Source: Sheuella sp. (GTDB lineage: Bacteria > Pseudomonadota > Gammaproteobacteria > Burkholderiales > Burkholderiaceae_B). Taken from it: a stretch of DNA of 64,000 bases. The DNA is taken from positions 52,390 to 116,389 of the forward strand of contig JAUSCY010000142.1 in NCBI GenBank assembly GCA_030650995.1, in the 5' to 3' direction. A model generated the notes under the pieces. It did no database searches and was not told the DNA's origin. It saw nothing but the letters and a program-made list of their open reading frames with translations. Shown here in pieces: positions 30,055-41,317 of this stretch. Position numbers and translations under genes: made by a program. Each line of letters opens with the position of its first letter. Positions within the stretch are counted from its first letter, which is position 1.

Positions 30055-30615
30055 TTAAACAGTATTCGCATCAGCATCGTTCATGCGATGCTGAGGCAAT
30101 AACAACAACCAGCCCACTGCCGGCCAGAGCGCCACCGTGAGCAAGACACCGATCACCCAGGACCAGCCCGCCCAAAAATTCGCCAGCCAGGCGCAGATCA
30201 GCACACCAATCAGTTTGGCGATAAAAAAGACCGGCAGCATATGCAACCCCTGACTCCAGAGGTCAAAGCGCAGCAACCTGCGCTGCAATACGCTGGCACC
30301 GTAAGCCACTATCGAGTAGGTCAAAGCCTGCTGCCCAAATGGACCGACATCATGGACATCCATCAGCAAACCAAATACAAACGCCGCCACCATACCAATA
30401 CGTCGAGGCTCATGGATGCACCAGAAAGCAATCACCAGCAATAACAGGTCGGGTGCAGCCATCCATGTCCGCCAGGGCAACAACGACAGCATCCATACGC
30501 CGACGATAGTCGCCCAGATGTAAAAAGGGCTCGTCAGATTTTCGAGGGGGTCGGGACGCACAGCATGCGGTCGCGGTACCGGCGGGCGGGTAGAGCGTGA
30601 CCGGGTACTGGCCAT
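30055..30615 (-). CDS. mreD: Rod-shape-determining protein MreD
   Basis: An integral membrane component of the elongasome, 186 residues when started at the ATG at 30615, one base after the mreC stop. An Arg/Pro/Ser-rich N-terminal tail of about 30 residues (RSRSTRPPVPRPHAVRPDP) precedes five or six membrane spans. The family segment FGLLMDVHDVGPFGQQAL is clear. Upstream in-frame codons lie inside mreC and are not used. Confidence 0.92.
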   Translation of the reverse strand: MASTRSRSTRPPVPRPHAVRPDPLENLTSPFYIWATIVGVWMLSLLPWRTWMAAPDLLLLVIAFWCIHEPRRIGMVAAFVFGLLMDVHDVGPFGQQALTYSIVAYGASVLQRRLLRFDLWSQGLHMLPVFFIAKLIGVLICAWLANFWAGWSWVIGVLLTVALWPAVGWLLLLPQHRMNDADANTV

Positions 30616-30616
30616 C

Positions 30617-31540
30617 TCACTTTGACTTGGTCGACGCACTGGCAGGCTCCACGTTAAGTTTGGATGCAGAGGATGCAGGCGCGACCGGAGTCTCGTTGCC
30701 ATCCACGGGAACCTGTAAGACCAGGAAATGCCGATAACGTTCCGGATGAGAGGAAGGTTGGCCCTGCGCACGGGCAAAACCTGTAGAGGAATTACGTTCT
30801 ACGCTCTCGATTTTGGCAACAGCCAATCCAGGGGGGAAGACTCCACCCACGCCACTCGTCACGAGCATATCGCCCTCCCGAATGTCCGCATCACTTGAAA
30901 AGTAACGCACTTCAATTTTCCCTGGGGATGTCGAACCAAAAGCAATCAAACGCAAACCATTGCGCAGGATTTGCACCGGGATGGACACCACCTCGTCAGT
31001 CAGCATCGCAGCCTCTGAGGACATTGGCGTCACGCGAATGATCTGACCGACTACCCCACCCTCATCAATGATTGGCATACCCGGGGCAATGCCCGCGCTA
31101 CTGCCTTTATTGAACACCAGACGCCTGTTAAAAGCATTGGATGGCTCATAAAGCACCTCAACCACGATAGCGGGCTGGTCCACGGCCTTGTCAAATACAC
31201 CCATCAAACGGCGAAGCTGCGCGTTTTCCGCTGCAAGCTGTGCAGCATTACTGGTGACCTGGGCAAGTTCAATACGCTGACGTTGCAAGCCTTCATTTTC
31301 GGCTTTGATAGCTGCTGCAGCGCTATACCAGTCATGAACCAGAAAAGTCGCATCGCGTGGCAGCATGACTGCTCGCTGGAATGGGTAAAGCGCAATCGAG
31401 ATCGACTGACGCAAAGGATTAAGCGCTTTCCAGTTGGCATCCGTGAAGAGCAAAACCAAAGCAAGCAGCACCATGAGTGCTAGCTTGACCTCGGCGGCAG
31501 GACCTCGTCGAAATAAACGCAGTGTGACGTGTCGTTGCAT
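30617..31540 (-). CDS. mreC: Rod-shape-determining protein MreC
   Basis: A bitopic protein of 307 residues that links MreB to periplasmic PBP2. It has one N-terminal membrane span (VKLALMVLLALVLLFT), a coiled coil at about 65-105, and the beta-domain with GSSAGIAPGMPIIDEGGVVGQI and LVTSGVGGVFPPGLAVAKI. The C-terminal 40 residues are Ser/Ala/Pro-rich and low in complexity. It lies 14 bases after mreB. Confidence 0.95.
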   Translation of the reverse strand: MQRHVTLRLFRRGPAAEVKLALMVLLALVLLFTDANWKALNPLRQSISIALYPFQRAVMLPRDATFLVHDWYSAAAAIKAENEGLQRQRIELAQVTSNAAQLAAENAQLRRLMGVFDKAVDQPAIVVEVLYEPSNAFNRRLVFNKGSSAGIAPGMPIIDEGGVVGQIIRVTPMSSEAAMLTDEVVSIPVQILRNGLRLIAFGSTSPGKIEVRYFSSDADIREGDMLVTSGVGGVFPPGLAVAKIESVERNSSTGFARAQGQPSSHPERYRHFLVLQVPVDGNETPVAPASSASKLNVEPASASTKSK

Positions 31541-31554
31541 GAAAATGCAGACGG

Positions 31555-32604
<1,050 letters not shown>

Positions 32605-32696
32605 TCAGCCAGTGAGAAGTTGAACGCGCAAAATAGCGCGGGCGCGAGCGTGGAGCAAAGCTCATAACACACTGCGATCAGCCCTCTATCATAACT

Positions 32697-32702
32697 TATA
32701 AT
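32697..32702 (+). promoter_or_regulatory. Candidate -10 element for gatC
   Basis: A perfect TATAAT lies 55 bases before the gatC ATG in the mreB-gatC divergent gap. No good -35 hexamer is visible 16-18 bases upstream, so the call is tentative. Confidence 0.35.
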
Positions 32703-32756
32703 TAAGCATGATTCGCCAAATTGGCCTTATGTTTTCAATAGACTGAACCAGACCCC

Positions 32757-33065
32757 ATGGCTCTTACCGAACAAGAAGTTGCCCGCATCGCGCGTCTCGC
32801 GCGCCTGCAACTATCCCCCGAACAACTGGCACAGGCTCAAACTGAACTTAGCGATATTCTGGGCCTGATCCAGGAGCTTCAGGCTGTCGACACCTCGGGT
32901 ATCGAGCCCCTGGCCCACCCCCTGGCAGCCAGAACAGCTGTTCACTTGCGCCTGCGAGACGATGTTGTGACAGAAATCACCTCTACAGAACGCCGTGAGG
33001 CGCTCATGGCCAATGCACCGGGTAAACGAGACGGGTTGTTCCTGGTTCCCAAGGTAATTGACTGA
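32757..33065 (+). CDS. gatC: Aspartyl/glutamyl-tRNA amidotransferase subunit C
   Basis: The 102-residue GatC subunit, a belt-like protein that stabilises GatA and GatB. It begins [20 protein letters not shown] and contains the typical EPLAHPL segment. It is the first gene of gatCAB. The complex converts Glu-tRNA(Gln) and/or Asp-tRNA(Asn) to the amide forms, so this cell makes at least one of these aminoacyl-tRNAs indirectly. Confidence 0.95.
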   Translation: MALTEQEVARIARLARLQLSPEQLAQAQTELSDILGLIQELQAVDTSGIEPLAHPLAARTAVHLRLRDDVVTEITSTERREALMANAPGKRDGLFLVPKVID

Positions 33066-33066
33066 T

Positions 33067-34602
33067 ATGAACCAAGCCCTGCACAAATTTCCCAGTCTGA
33101 GCGCGCTGCGCCAGGCTTTAGTGAGCAAACAGCTCAGCGCCTGCGAGCTTGCCCAGGAATGTCTGACGGAGATCGAACGTACCAAGGCGCTTAACGTCTT
33201 TGTGCATGTCGATGCAGACCTGACACTTGCCCAGGCGCGTCAAGCTGACGCCTTGCTCGCAGCGGGTAACGCCCCCCCTCTGACCGGCATTCCCCTGGCC
33301 CACAAAGATCTGTTTGTAACCCAGGGCTGGCGAAGCACCGCCGGCAGCAACATTTTGAAGAACTATGTCAGTCCTTTTGACGCGACGGTTGTCAGCCGGC
33401 TTCTTGATGCGGGTGCGGTCTCGCTGGGCAAACTGAATTGTGACGAATTTGCGATGGGCTCAGGTAATGAGCACTCGGCCTTCGGTCCTGCGCTCAATCC
33501 CTGGGATCATCAGGCCGTCCCCGGGGGATCCTCGGGCGGATCTGCTGCCGCTGTAGCAGCCAGGCTCGTCCTGGCGAGCACCGGCACTGACACAGGTGGA
33601 TCCGTGCGTCAGCCGGCAGCCCTGTGTGGCGTGAGCGGTATCAAGCCCACTTATGGCGCCGTATCGCGCTACGGCATGATCGCCTATGGCTCCAGTCTGG
33701 ATCAGGCCGGCCCGATTGCCCATAGCGCCGCCGACCTGGTTGAACTGCTTGACACCATGAGTGGCTTTGACCCCCGCGACTCAACCAGTGCAGAGTTTTG
33801 CAATGGTGTCGCCAATGCACCAGGACGTATCCGCGCAGACTATGACCGAGCGAATACACACTTTTCAAGCAGCGCGGCGGATCAGCCTCTCAAAGGCATT
33901 CGCATTGGCGTACCACGCGAGTACTTTGGCGATGGCCTCTCAAACGACGTGGCAACAGCCGTCGAGGCCGCCCTCTCTCAATTCGAAAAACTCGGCGCTA
34001 CGCGCGTCGACATTTCACTGCCGCGTACGCGACTATCAATCCCCGCGTATTACGTAATCGCCCCCGCAGAAGCCTCGAGCAATCTTTCCCGTTACGACGG
34101 GGTGCGCTATGGTCACCGTGCTGACCAGTACACAGACCTCGAAGACATGTCAGGCCGCTCACGCGCGGAAGGTTTCGGTCCTGAAGTCCAGCGCCGCATC
34201 CTGATTGGGACATATGTACTTTCACATGGCTATTACGACGCTTATTACCTCCAGGCACAACGCTTGCGCCGCATGATTGTGGATGACTTCAGTGCGGTCC
34301 TGGATGAGCAGTGCGATGTCATCATGGGCCCTGTCACGCCAACGGTTGCTAAACAGATCGGCGTCAATACGGACGACCCGACTGCTGACTGGCTTGCCGA
34401 CATTTACACGCTCAGTCTGAATCTCGCAGGCCTTCCGGGTATGTCCATTCCGTGCGGCTTTGGACCCGGCGCGTCTGGTGCGCCGCTGCCAATTGGCCTT
34501 CAAATTATTGGCAACTATTTTGATGAGGGACGTCTGCTTGCTGTCGCTCACCAGTACCAACAATTCACAGACTGGCATCAACGCATTGCGGGGCAATCAT
34601 AA
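33067..34602 (+). CDS. gatA: Aspartyl/glutamyl-tRNA amidotransferase subunit A
   Basis: The glutaminase subunit, 511 residues, of the amidase-signature family. The Ser-cisSer-Lys triad is visible as Lys80 (AHKDLF), Ser155 ([11 protein letters not shown]) and nucleophile Ser179 ([10 protein letters not shown]). The ATG at 33067, one base after the gatC stop, is preferred over an upstream TTG. Its stop TAA shares one base with the gatB ATG. Confidence 0.96.
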   Translation: MNQALHKFPSLSALRQALVSKQLSACELAQECLTEIERTKALNVFVHVDADLTLAQARQADALLAAGNAPPLTGIPLAHKDLFVTQGWRSTAGSNILKNYVSPFDATVVSRLLDAGAVSLGKLNCDEFAMGSGNEHSAFGPALNPWDHQAVPGGSSGGSAAAVAARLVLASTGTDTGGSVRQPAALCGVSGIKPTYGAVSRYGMIAYGSSLDQAGPIAHSAADLVELLDTMSGFDPRDSTSAEFCNGVANAPGRIRADYDRANTHFSSSAADQPLKGIRIGVPREYFGDGLSNDVATAVEAALSQFEKLGATRVDISLPRTRLSIPAYYVIAPAEASSNLSRYDGVRYGHRADQYTDLEDMSGRSRAEGFGPEVQRRILIGTYVLSHGYYDAYYLQAQRLRRMIVDDFSAVLDEQCDVIMGPVTPTVAKQIGVNTDDPTADWLADIYTLSLNLAGLPGMSIPCGFGPGASGAPLPIGLQIIGNYFDEGRLLAVAHQYQQFTDWHQRIAGQS

Positions 34603-36059
34603 TGGCATGGGAAGTCGTCATCGGCCTCGAAACGCATACACAGCTTTCGACGCAAACCAAAATATTTTCCGGCAGCAGCACGCGTTATGGTGCGCTGCCA
34701 AATACACAGGCAAACGAAGTAGACATGGCGCTGCCAGGCGTTTTGCCTGTCATGAATAAAGGCGCAGTCGAGCGTGCGATCCGTTTTGGCCTGGCCATCG
34801 GTGCCACAGTTGCGCCATATTCTGTATTTGCACGTAAAAATTATTTTTATCCGGATCTTCCAAAAAACTATCAGATTAGCCAGATGGATGACCCCATCGT
34901 GATTGGTGGCTCAATCTCGTTTTTTGTAGGCGATGAAGAAAAAACCGTCAATCTCACCCGTGCTCACCTCGAAGAAGACGCGGGCAAGTCCCTGCATGAT
35001 GACTTTGTTGGTCCGCATGGCGAATCATCAACCGGTATTGACCTGAATCGTTGCGGCACACCTCTTCTCGAAATTGTTACAGAGCCAGAAATGCGCTCTG
35101 CCGCGGAGGCCGTTGCTTATGCCAAGACTTTGCATAGTCTGGTCATGTGGCTGGGCATCTGTGATGGCAATATGCAGGAAGGCTCATTTCGCATAGACGC
35201 CAACGTATCTGTGCGTCCTGTCGGCCAGCAGGAATTTGGCACACGCTGCGAAGTCAAGAACGTCAATTCATTCCGGTTTCTGGAGCGCGCGATTCAGTAC
35301 GAAGTACGCCGACAGATCGAGCTGATCGAGGACGGCGGACGGGTTGTTCAGGAAACACGCCTGTATGACTCAGATCGCGATGAGACACGCAGCATGCGGA
35401 GCAAAGAAGACGCGCACGACTACCGTTATTTTCCTGACCCCGATTTGCCACCCCTGGTCATCGCACAAAGCTGGATAGACGAAGTCCGCGCCTCCATGCC
35501 AGAGCTCCCTGCTTCGCTTCGTGCACGCTTTGTCACTGAGTACGGCCTGGCGCCTGTTGATGCAGCACAACTGACCGGTAGTCGTGCACTAGCCACCTAT
35601 TTCGAAGAAACAGTTCGCGCACTTCCTCCCGGGCAGGCAAAGCTCGCTGCTAACTGGGTAATGGGAGAGGTTTCAGCCACGCTGAACCGCGAAGAAAAAG
35701 ATATCGCCGATTGTCCGGTATCAGCCTCATCACTCTCAGCACTGCTGAGCAAAATTCTGGACAACACGATTTCCAACAAAATTGCGCGCGATGTATTTGC
35801 TGCGATGTGGCTCGGAGAAAACGGCGGACAACCCGACGCAATCATTCAGGCGAAAGGTCTGACCCAGATTAATGATGCGGGCGCCATCGAGGCGATGATC
35901 GACAAAGTCATGGCGGACAACGCCACGATCGTTGAGGAATATCGCGCCGGCAAACAAAAGGGATTTAATTCTCTTGTCGGTCAGATCATGAAAGCCGCGC
36001 GCGGCAAAGCAAATCCCCAGCAGGTCAACGATTTGCTTAAGGCGAAGCTCGAAGGCTGA
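34602..36059 (+). CDS. gatB: Aspartyl/glutamyl-tRNA amidotransferase subunit B
   Basis: GatB phosphorylates the tRNA-bound Glu or Asp and transfers ammonia from GatA. The 485-residue protein has the family signature LPKNYQISQ with Tyr/Asp-rich flanks, the zinc and catalytic region [15 protein letters not shown] at the start, and [12 protein letters not shown]. The C-terminal tail (YqeY-like domain) binds tRNA and ends [13 protein letters not shown]. It ends 16 bases from the convergent pyrE. Confidence 0.97.
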   Translation: MAWEVVIGLETHTQLSTQTKIFSGSSTRYGALPNTQANEVDMALPGVLPVMNKGAVERAIRFGLAIGATVAPYSVFARKNYFYPDLPKNYQISQMDDPIVIGGSISFFVGDEEKTVNLTRAHLEEDAGKSLHDDFVGPHGESSTGIDLNRCGTPLLEIVTEPEMRSAAEAVAYAKTLHSLVMWLGICDGNMQEGSFRIDANVSVRPVGQQEFGTRCEVKNVNSFRFLERAIQYEVRRQIELIEDGGRVVQETRLYDSDRDETRSMRSKEDAHDYRYFPDPDLPPLVIAQSWIDEVRASMPELPASLRARFVTEYGLAPVDAAQLTGSRALATYFEETVRALPPGQAKLAANWVMGEVSATLNREEKDIADCPVSASSLSALLSKILDNTISNKIARDVFAAMWLGENGGQPDAIIQAKGLTQINDAGAIEAMIDKVMADNATIVEEYRAGKQKGFNSLVGQIMKAARGKANPQQVNDLLKAKLEG

Positions 36060-36075
36060 GCAAACTGCAGCACAA

Positions 36076-36750
36076 TCAAACGATACCGTATCGATTGCGA
36101 TAGGCCAGTACATCGGCCTGATACGCTGCAAACTCAGCGCTGCCTTCGAGTAAAGCCAAAATATCTGTCAATGAAGCAATGCTGACAACGGGCAGACCAT
36201 AGCGCTGCTCGACTTCCTGCACGGCGGAATGCGGTGAGAGCGCGCCGTCCACACCGGCACGCTCCATGCGGTCCATTGCAATCAGTACCGCAGCGGGCTC
36301 GGCACCTGCGCCACGGATAATATCAACGGATTCGCGCACGGATGTCCCGGCAGTGATGACGTCATCGATAATGACGACACGTCCTTTAAGTGGGGCACCA
36401 ACCAGAACACCCCCCTCACCGTGATCTTTGGCTTCTTTACGGTTATAGGCAAAAGGGATGTCTCTTCCCGTCAGCGCGGGGTGGTTCGCTAACGCCACCG
36501 CACTCGCCGTTGCCAGAGGGATGCCTTTATAGGCAGGCCCAAACAGCATATCGAACTGAATATTCGAGTTGACCAGCGCCTGAGCATAAAATTGTGCAAG
36601 ACGGCCAACTGACGCCCCCGAATTGAACAGGCCTGCATTGAAAAAATAGGGGCTTGTGCGACCAGACTTGGTTACAAAGCTGCCAAAGCGCAAAACGCCT
36701 TCATTTAGGGCAAACTGCACAAATGCACGACGATCCGAATCCGTTGACAT
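36076..36750 (-). CDS. pyrE: Orotate phosphoribosyltransferase
   Basis: PyrE makes orotidine monophosphate from orotate and PRPP in pyrimidine synthesis. The 224-residue protein has the PRPP-binding motif [16 protein letters not shown] and the catalytic loop around [12 protein letters not shown]. The ATG at 36750 ([10 protein letters not shown]) fits family length; more upstream in-frame starts overlap xthA on the other strand. It is divergent from xthA. Confidence 0.95.
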   Translation of the reverse strand: MSTDSDRRAFVQFALNEGVLRFGSFVTKSGRTSPYFFNAGLFNSGASVGRLAQFYAQALVNSNIQFDMLFGPAYKGIPLATASAVALANHPALTGRDIPFAYNRKEAKDHGEGGVLVGAPLKGRVVIIDDVITAGTSVRESVDIIRGAGAEPAAVLIAMDRMERAGVDGALSPHSAVQEVEQRYGLPVVSIASLTDILALLEGSAEFAAYQADVLAYRNRYGIV

Positions 36751-36807
36751 GAGTATTCCAAAATTATTTCGACATGCCGACATTATCTCATTGACCAGGA
36801 GCTTTCT

Positions 36808-37599
36808 TTGCTGCGCATCACATCCCTTAACCTGAACGGTATACGCTCGGCCTACAACAAGGGTCTGCTTGAATGGCTTAAAACCCATCAGGCAGATATT
36901 TTATGTCTGCAAGAGCTCAAGGCTCACCTGGCTGATATTCATGACGACTTGCAACACCCGCTGGACTATACCGGGCACTTCTGCGCAGCTGAAAAAAAAG
37001 GTTACAGCGGCGTCGGTATCTATCTGCGCAAAGAGCCAGAGCGTATTTTGAGAGGCATGGACTGCCCGGAGTTTGATACCGAAGGCCGCATCATCCGGGC
37101 CGACTGGGCTAACTTGTCCGTAGTGAGTGCATACCTTCCCTCAGGTTCGAGCGGACCAGAACGTCAGGAGGCAAAATTCCGCTTCCTGAAAAAATTCGGA
37201 CCCTGGATGCAAGACTTGATGGACGATTACAAAAAAACCGGGCATGAATACGTGGTCTGCGCCGACTGGAATATCGCACATAAAGAAATCGATCTGAAGA
37301 ACTGGAAATCGAACCAGAAAAACTCTGGGTTCACGCCAGAGGAGCGTGCCTGGGTCACGCATGTCATCGACGAAATTGGTTTTGTAGATGTGTTTCGCCA
37401 ACTCGATGATCGCGCGGAACAATATACCTGGTGGAGTAACCGTGGGCAGGCCTGGGCCAAGAATGTGGGCTGGCGCCTGGACTACCAGCTAGTCACACCG
37501 GGCATTGCCGCCAAGGCTCTGTCGGCCAGTATTTACAAGGACGAGAGGTTTTCGGATCATGCTCCGCTCACCGTTGAATACGACTTTAAGCTGAGCTAG
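36808..37599 (+). CDS. xth: Exodeoxyribonuclease III / AP endonuclease
   Basis: A 263-residue enzyme of the ExoIII (EEP) family, acting in base-excision repair. The start codon is TTG at 36808, supported by AGGAG eight bases upstream and by the protein family starting at [14 protein letters not shown]. Metal and catalytic residues are visible in [31 protein letters not shown] and the final [10 protein letters not shown]. Confidence 0.94.
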   Translation: MLRITSLNLNGIRSAYNKGLLEWLKTHQADILCLQELKAHLADIHDDLQHPLDYTGHFCAAEKKGYSGVGIYLRKEPERILRGMDCPEFDTEGRIIRADWANLSVVSAYLPSGSSGPERQEAKFRFLKKFGPWMQDLMDDYKKTGHEYVVCADWNIAHKEIDLKNWKSNQKNSGFTPEERAWVTHVIDEIGFVDVFRQLDDRAEQYTWWSNRGQAWAKNVGWRLDYQLVTPGIAAKALSASIYKDERFSDHAPLTVEYDFKLS

Positions 37600-37614
37600 A
37601 ACAACGCCCGCTAC

Positions 37615-38862
37615 TCAGGCACCCGCCGCATCGATCCTTTCAATATCATGCCTGCGCCAATACAGCAGGATCAACCCCGGCACAGCAATCAATACCGTCA
37701 GGATAAAAAAGCTTGGCCAGCCCGCATACTCCACCATTGGTGGGGTGAGCGGTCCGGCCAGATAGGTCCTTCCTACGGCCGACAACGCTGAAAGCAACGC
37801 GAACTGGGTGGCTGAAAACTGCTGGTTACACAATCCCATCAGCAATGCCACAAACGCAGCAGTACCCATGCCTCCGCATAAATTTTCCAGTCCTACTGCG
37901 CTGGCCATCAGGATCACGTTATGCGGTGCGACGGAGATGACCCAGAAACCCAGGTTAGAGACCCCTTGCAGCACACCAAATAACAATAACGAGCGATAAA
38001 GTCCAAGCTTAGCCATCAGTGTGCCGCCAGCAAGCGCACCAACAATCGTCGCCGCCAACCCCAGTAATTTATTGACGGTACCGACTTCCGTTGCAGAAAA
38101 TCCTGCAGCACGAATCAGAAAGGTCGTAGACAGTGCGCCGGCAAAGGCATCACCGAGCTTGTAGAGCACGATCAGGACAAGTACTGTAATGGCACCGGGA
38201 CGACTAAAAAACTCCTTGAACGGCTCTAACACCGCATCAGACAACGATCGAGGGGCCAGTGCAACCTCCTCAGGCTCTGGCGCCCAGAGTGTCGCGAGAG
38301 TCATTACAAGCATCAGGCCGCCCATCAGCATATAGGTGTGACCCCAGCCAAGCCATTGATCGGCAAGGATCAAGGCAAGACCACCTGACACCAGCATCGC
38401 CAGCCGGTAACCCAGAACCGAAAGCGCAGCGCCCGCTCCCCGTTCTTCCTTGCGCAGCGCATCACTGCGATAAGCATCAAATGCGATATCTTGCGTAGCA
38501 GAACAAAATGCAACAGCCACTGCAAGCAAGGCAAGAGGGAATAGATTTTGTGACGGAGACAGCATACCCATCAACATCATGCCTAACGCCAACAACACCT
38601 GCATCAGCAGCATCCAGCCTCGCCTGCGACCGAGCAGCGGAGGGGCGTAACGATCAATCAGCGGTGCCCATAAGAACTTGAGCGTGTAGGCCGTACCAAC
38701 GAGCGTTAAAAATCCGATCTGCTGCAAAGAAACTTGCTCAACAGTCGCCCATGCCTGCAAAGTGCCACCTGTCAGCGCCAGAGGCAATCCACTGGCGAAA
38801 CCCAGTGCTAGCAGCGGCGCTACCCTTCGACTGGTGTACAGCCTGGAAACAGGGATATTCAT
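37615..38862 (-). CDS. ampG: AmpG-family muropeptide permease
   Basis: An MFS permease of 415 residues with about 12-14 membrane spans, expected to import anhydro-muropeptides for cell-wall recycling. Family features are LLALGFASGLPLALTGGTLQAW in TM1, FLWAPLIDRYAPPLLGRRRGWM, and AFDAYRSDALRKEERG. The ATG at 38862 overlaps the metW stop by 4 bases (ATGA), so translation is coupled to metX-metW. Earlier in-frame starts lie inside metW. Confidence 0.9.
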   Translation of the reverse strand: MNIPVSRLYTSRRVAPLLALGFASGLPLALTGGTLQAWATVEQVSLQQIGFLTLVGTAYTLKFLWAPLIDRYAPPLLGRRRGWMLLMQVLLALGMMLMGMLSPSQNLFPLALLAVAVAFCSATQDIAFDAYRSDALRKEERGAGAALSVLGYRLAMLVSGGLALILADQWLGWGHTYMLMGGLMLVMTLATLWAPEPEEVALAPRSLSDAVLEPFKEFFSRPGAITVLVLIVLYKLGDAFAGALSTTFLIRAAGFSATEVGTVNKLLGLAATIVGALAGGTLMAKLGLYRSLLLFGVLQGVSNLGFWVISVAPHNVILMASAVGLENLCGGMGTAAFVALLMGLCNQQFSATQFALLSALSAVGRTYLAGPLTPPMVEYAGWPSFFILTVLIAVPGLILLYWRRHDIERIDAAGA

Positions 38863-39503
38863 GCAGGTACTCTGCCAGCTGAAGCTGCTCTGCCAGTAAA
38901 TCGATATGCCGCAAGGGTGCTGCGCCAACCGGCCAGCCATTTCACTTCATGTTTATCATTAAATGTCGCACGCTCGAGCAATTGAAAATCAAGCGTATCA
39001 GCAAGGCGTTCAAAGTCCTTGAGCGTACACAGATGAATATTAGGGGTGTCGTACCAGCCATATGGCATCTGACCGGTCACAGGCATACGCCCCATCAGAA
39101 TGGACCAGCCGTGTGGCCAGTAGCCAAAATTTGGGAAAGATACGATCCCATTGAGCGCGACTCGCGCCATTTCTTTAAGAATGTGCTCGGTATTGTGCAT
39201 GGACTGTAATGTCTGCGATAACACCACCGTATCGAACTGCTGATCTTCAAACATCGCCAGACCATCTTCGAGGTTTTGCTGAATCACATGGATACCACGC
39301 TGCACACAGGTCAATACACGTGCGTCACTGATCTCTACGCCGATACCCTGCACATTTTTAGTCTGCTTCAAATGGACGAGCAACGAGCCATCGCCACACC
39401 CCAGATCAAGCACGCGACTGCCAGGTTTGACCCATTGTGCGATGCGTAAGAGGTCTTCGCGCAAAGACGGCGGACTCGCTGGCTGAATGACGGACTGACT
39501 CAT
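38859..39503 (-). CDS. metW: Methionine biosynthesis protein MetW
   Basis: A 214-residue S-adenosylmethionine-type methyltransferase-fold protein. The SAM motif [12 protein letters not shown] and the segment [15 protein letters not shown] are typical of MetW, which works with MetX; in several proteobacteria the pair acts together in homoserine acylation. Its start overlaps the metX stop by 4 bases and its stop overlaps ampG in the same way. Confidence 0.94.
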   Translation of the reverse strand: MSQSVIQPASPPSLREDLLRIAQWVKPGSRVLDLGCGDGSLLVHLKQTKNVQGIGVEISDARVLTCVQRGIHVIQQNLEDGLAMFEDQQFDTVVLSQTLQSMHNTEHILKEMARVALNGIVSFPNFGYWPHGWSILMGRMPVTGQMPYGWYDTPNIHLCTLKDFERLADTLDFQLLERATFNDKHEVKWLAGWRSTLAAYRFTGRAASAGRVPA

Positions 39504-40786
39504 CCCTGAACCTCGTTACAAATAGTCGATCCCGACACGGTGGCTGCGATACGCAGGAAATACGCACGCATCACGGCGTGGTAACGCGCATCGTCAAGTA
39601 AAAATGCATCATGTCCATGAGGTGCATCAATTTCAGCATACGTCGCAGGTTGGTGATTTTTAAGCAAAGCACGCACAATTTCGCGCGAACGCTCGGGGGG
39701 AAAGCGCCAGTCCGTGGTGAAGGAGACCAACATAAAATCCGCCTGAGCAGGCGCAAGCGCACGTGCCAGATCGCCTTGCGTTTCGCGGGCCGGATCAAAA
39801 TAATCCAGCGCACGCGTAATCAACAGATAGGTGTTTGCGTCAAAGTAGCGTGAAAACTTTTCACCCTGATAACGCAGATAAGACTCGACCTCAAACTCGA
39901 CACCGTAACCGTAATGGAAGGCACCGCCTGCGGCAGGCTCTCGCTGGGTGCGGCCAAACTTTTCCGCCATGTCATCGTCCGACAGGTACGTGATGTGTCC
40001 AACCATTCTGGCTACGGACAAGCCACTACGTGGCACCGTGTTTTGCGCGTAATAGTTGCCACCATGAAACTCAGGATCGGTGATGATGGCGCGCCTGGCG
40101 ACCTCATTAAAAGCAATATTCTGGGCAGATAGTCTGGGGGTACTGGCGATCACTACGCAGTGCGCTACACGATGGGGCAACGTAATGGCCCAACTCATTG
40201 CCTGCATCCCGCCAAGCGAGCCCCCCATGACTGCAGCGAAACGCGTAATGCCGAGCCGGTCTGCAACGCGTGCCTGCGCCTGCACCCAATCCTCAACCGT
40301 TAGTACAGGAAAGGCCGCCCCCCAGGGCACCCCTGTTTCTGGAGAGATGGAGGCTGGCCCTGTGGAGCCAAAACATGAGCCGAGGTTATTGATACCGATT
40401 ACAAAAAAAACGTCAGTATCCACCGGCTTACCCGGGCCCACCATATTGTCCCACCAGCCGATATCCTCAGGATTATCCGCTGCAATACCCGCCACATGGT
40501 GGGAGGCATTCAGGGCATGGCAAATCAGCACAGCATTGCTGGACGTCGCATTGAGCGTGCCGTAGGTCTCGATAGCAAGTTCGTAGGCGTTGAGCGTGTG
40601 CCCACTGGCCAGAGCAAGTGGCTCATTGAACTGCATGAACTGAGTGTGCACGACACCGACAGAACCTGAAGGAACGGTAACCGTATCGGAGTGCGTAACG
40701 GAGTCATTAACGGAGTCAGTAATGGACTCAGTAACGGACTCAATAACGGGCGGGATTGCGCCCAGGGATTCGGACGAAGTAGTCAT
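39500..40786 (-). CDS. metX: Homoserine O-acyltransferase MetX with repetitive N-terminal extension
   Basis: MetX acylates homoserine in methionine synthesis (acetyl- or succinyl-CoA as donor; the donor is not certain from sequence). The 428-residue alpha/beta hydrolase has the nucleophile elbow GGSLGGMQA, the acid in TTDWRFPP and the His in PHGHDAFL. The family usually starts near the [10 protein letters not shown] segment; here about 43 extra residues precede it, built from a V/I-x-E/D-S tetrapeptide encoded by a 12-base tandem repeat (40687-40746). AAGG lies six bases before the ATG at 40786, which supports this start. Confidence 0.95.
   Translation of the reverse strand: MTTSSESLGAIPPVIESVTESITDSVNDSVTHSDTVTVPSGSVGVVHTQFMQFNEPLALASGHTLNAYELAIETYGTLNATSSNAVLICHALNASHHVAGIAADNPEDIGWWDNMVGPGKPVDTDVFFVIGINNLGSCFGSTGPASISPETGVPWGAAFPVLTVEDWVQAQARVADRLGITRFAAVMGGSLGGMQAMSWAITLPHRVAHCVVIASTPRLSAQNIAFNEVARRAIITDPEFHGGNYYAQNTVPRSGLSVARMVGHITYLSDDDMAEKFGRTQREPAAGGAFHYGYGVEFEVESYLRYQGEKFSRYFDANTYLLITRALDYFDPARETQGDLARALAPAQADFMLVSFTTDWRFPPERSREIVRALLKNHQPATYAEIDAPHGHDAFLLDDARYHAVMRAYFLRIAATVSGSTICNEVQG
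40687..40746 (-). repeat. 12-base tandem repeat in the metX N-terminal coding region
   Basis: Five contiguous imperfect 12-mers of the form CGGAGTCAGTAA (plus strand) run from 40687 to 40746. They encode [16 protein letters not shown]-type tetrapeptides, in frame, at the start of MetX. A sixth weaker unit may precede them at 40675. Confidence 0.85.
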
Positions 40787-41053
40787 ACAGACCTTCTTTA
40801 GCTGGATTTATGAGGCGCCCGCAAGCGGATCAGGCAAATCGGCGCCAACTGAATGCAAAGTTTAACATTCCATGTGTTCGTTGGGTAGGCTTGCACCTGT
40901 TCATTGGAGAGGCACCAAACGCACTCGAACCTGGTTAAACAGCCCGGCCAAATATTTATTTTGTAAAACACAGGGATTCTGCGCATTTCCATACGTGCTG
41001 CAAACAAGCACACTGTAGGGGTTCATTCAGTATGCGCACAGGGAAATTTTTAC
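40787..41053. promoter_or_regulatory. Divergent metX / orphan LuxR-type intergenic region with repeats
   Basis: This 267-base gap must hold the promoters of both genes. It contains an imperfect direct repeat, TGTTCGTTGGGTAGGC (40875-40890) and TGTTCATTGGAGAGGC (40898-40913), 13 of 16 identical with a 23-base period, and an inverted repeat GTGCT/AGCAC (40995-40999, 41007-41011). I do not recognise a known methionine riboswitch. Confidence 0.45.
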
Positions 41054-41317
41054 ATGTTCAAACCACCGCTATCCGGGCGAGAGCTGCAATGCCTGGAGTG
41101 GGTGTCGCTTGGCAAGACCAGCTGGGAAACCGCCTCGATACTTGGCCTAAGCGAACGCACCGTCAACTTCCATCTGCGCAACGCCTGCCGCAAACTCAAT
41201 GTCTACGGTCGACAAGCGGGTGTTGTCAAGGCGTTGAGACTAGGTTTGCTGCATGTGCACACCAATGAATCAGACGAACGGCTATACCCGACTATTTCAG
41301 AACCAGTGACCGTATAA
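41054..41317 (+). CDS. Stand-alone LuxR-type helix-turn-helix protein
   Basis: An 87-residue protein consisting of a GerE domain: LSGRELQCLEWVSLGKTSWETAS...LSERTVNFHLRNACRKLNV. This closely resembles the C-terminal half of quorum-sensing LuxR/TraR regulators, but no autoinducer-binding domain exists here, and the upstream 267 bases cannot encode one. AGGGA nine bases upstream supports the ATG at 41054. It is divergent from metX, so control of metX or of itself is possible. Its 3' end overlaps a lipoprotein gene on the other strand by 26 bases. Confidence 0.84.
   Translation: MFKPPLSGRELQCLEWVSLGKTSWETASILGLSERTVNFHLRNACRKLNVYGRQAGVVKALRLGLLHVHTNESDERLYPTISEPVTV

Noticed and set aside
40787..41053. 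Possible S-adenosylmethionine riboswitch before metX
   Set aside because: GC-rich hairpins are present, but I could not find the conserved core of any known SAM riboswitch class. A covariance-model search would settle it.
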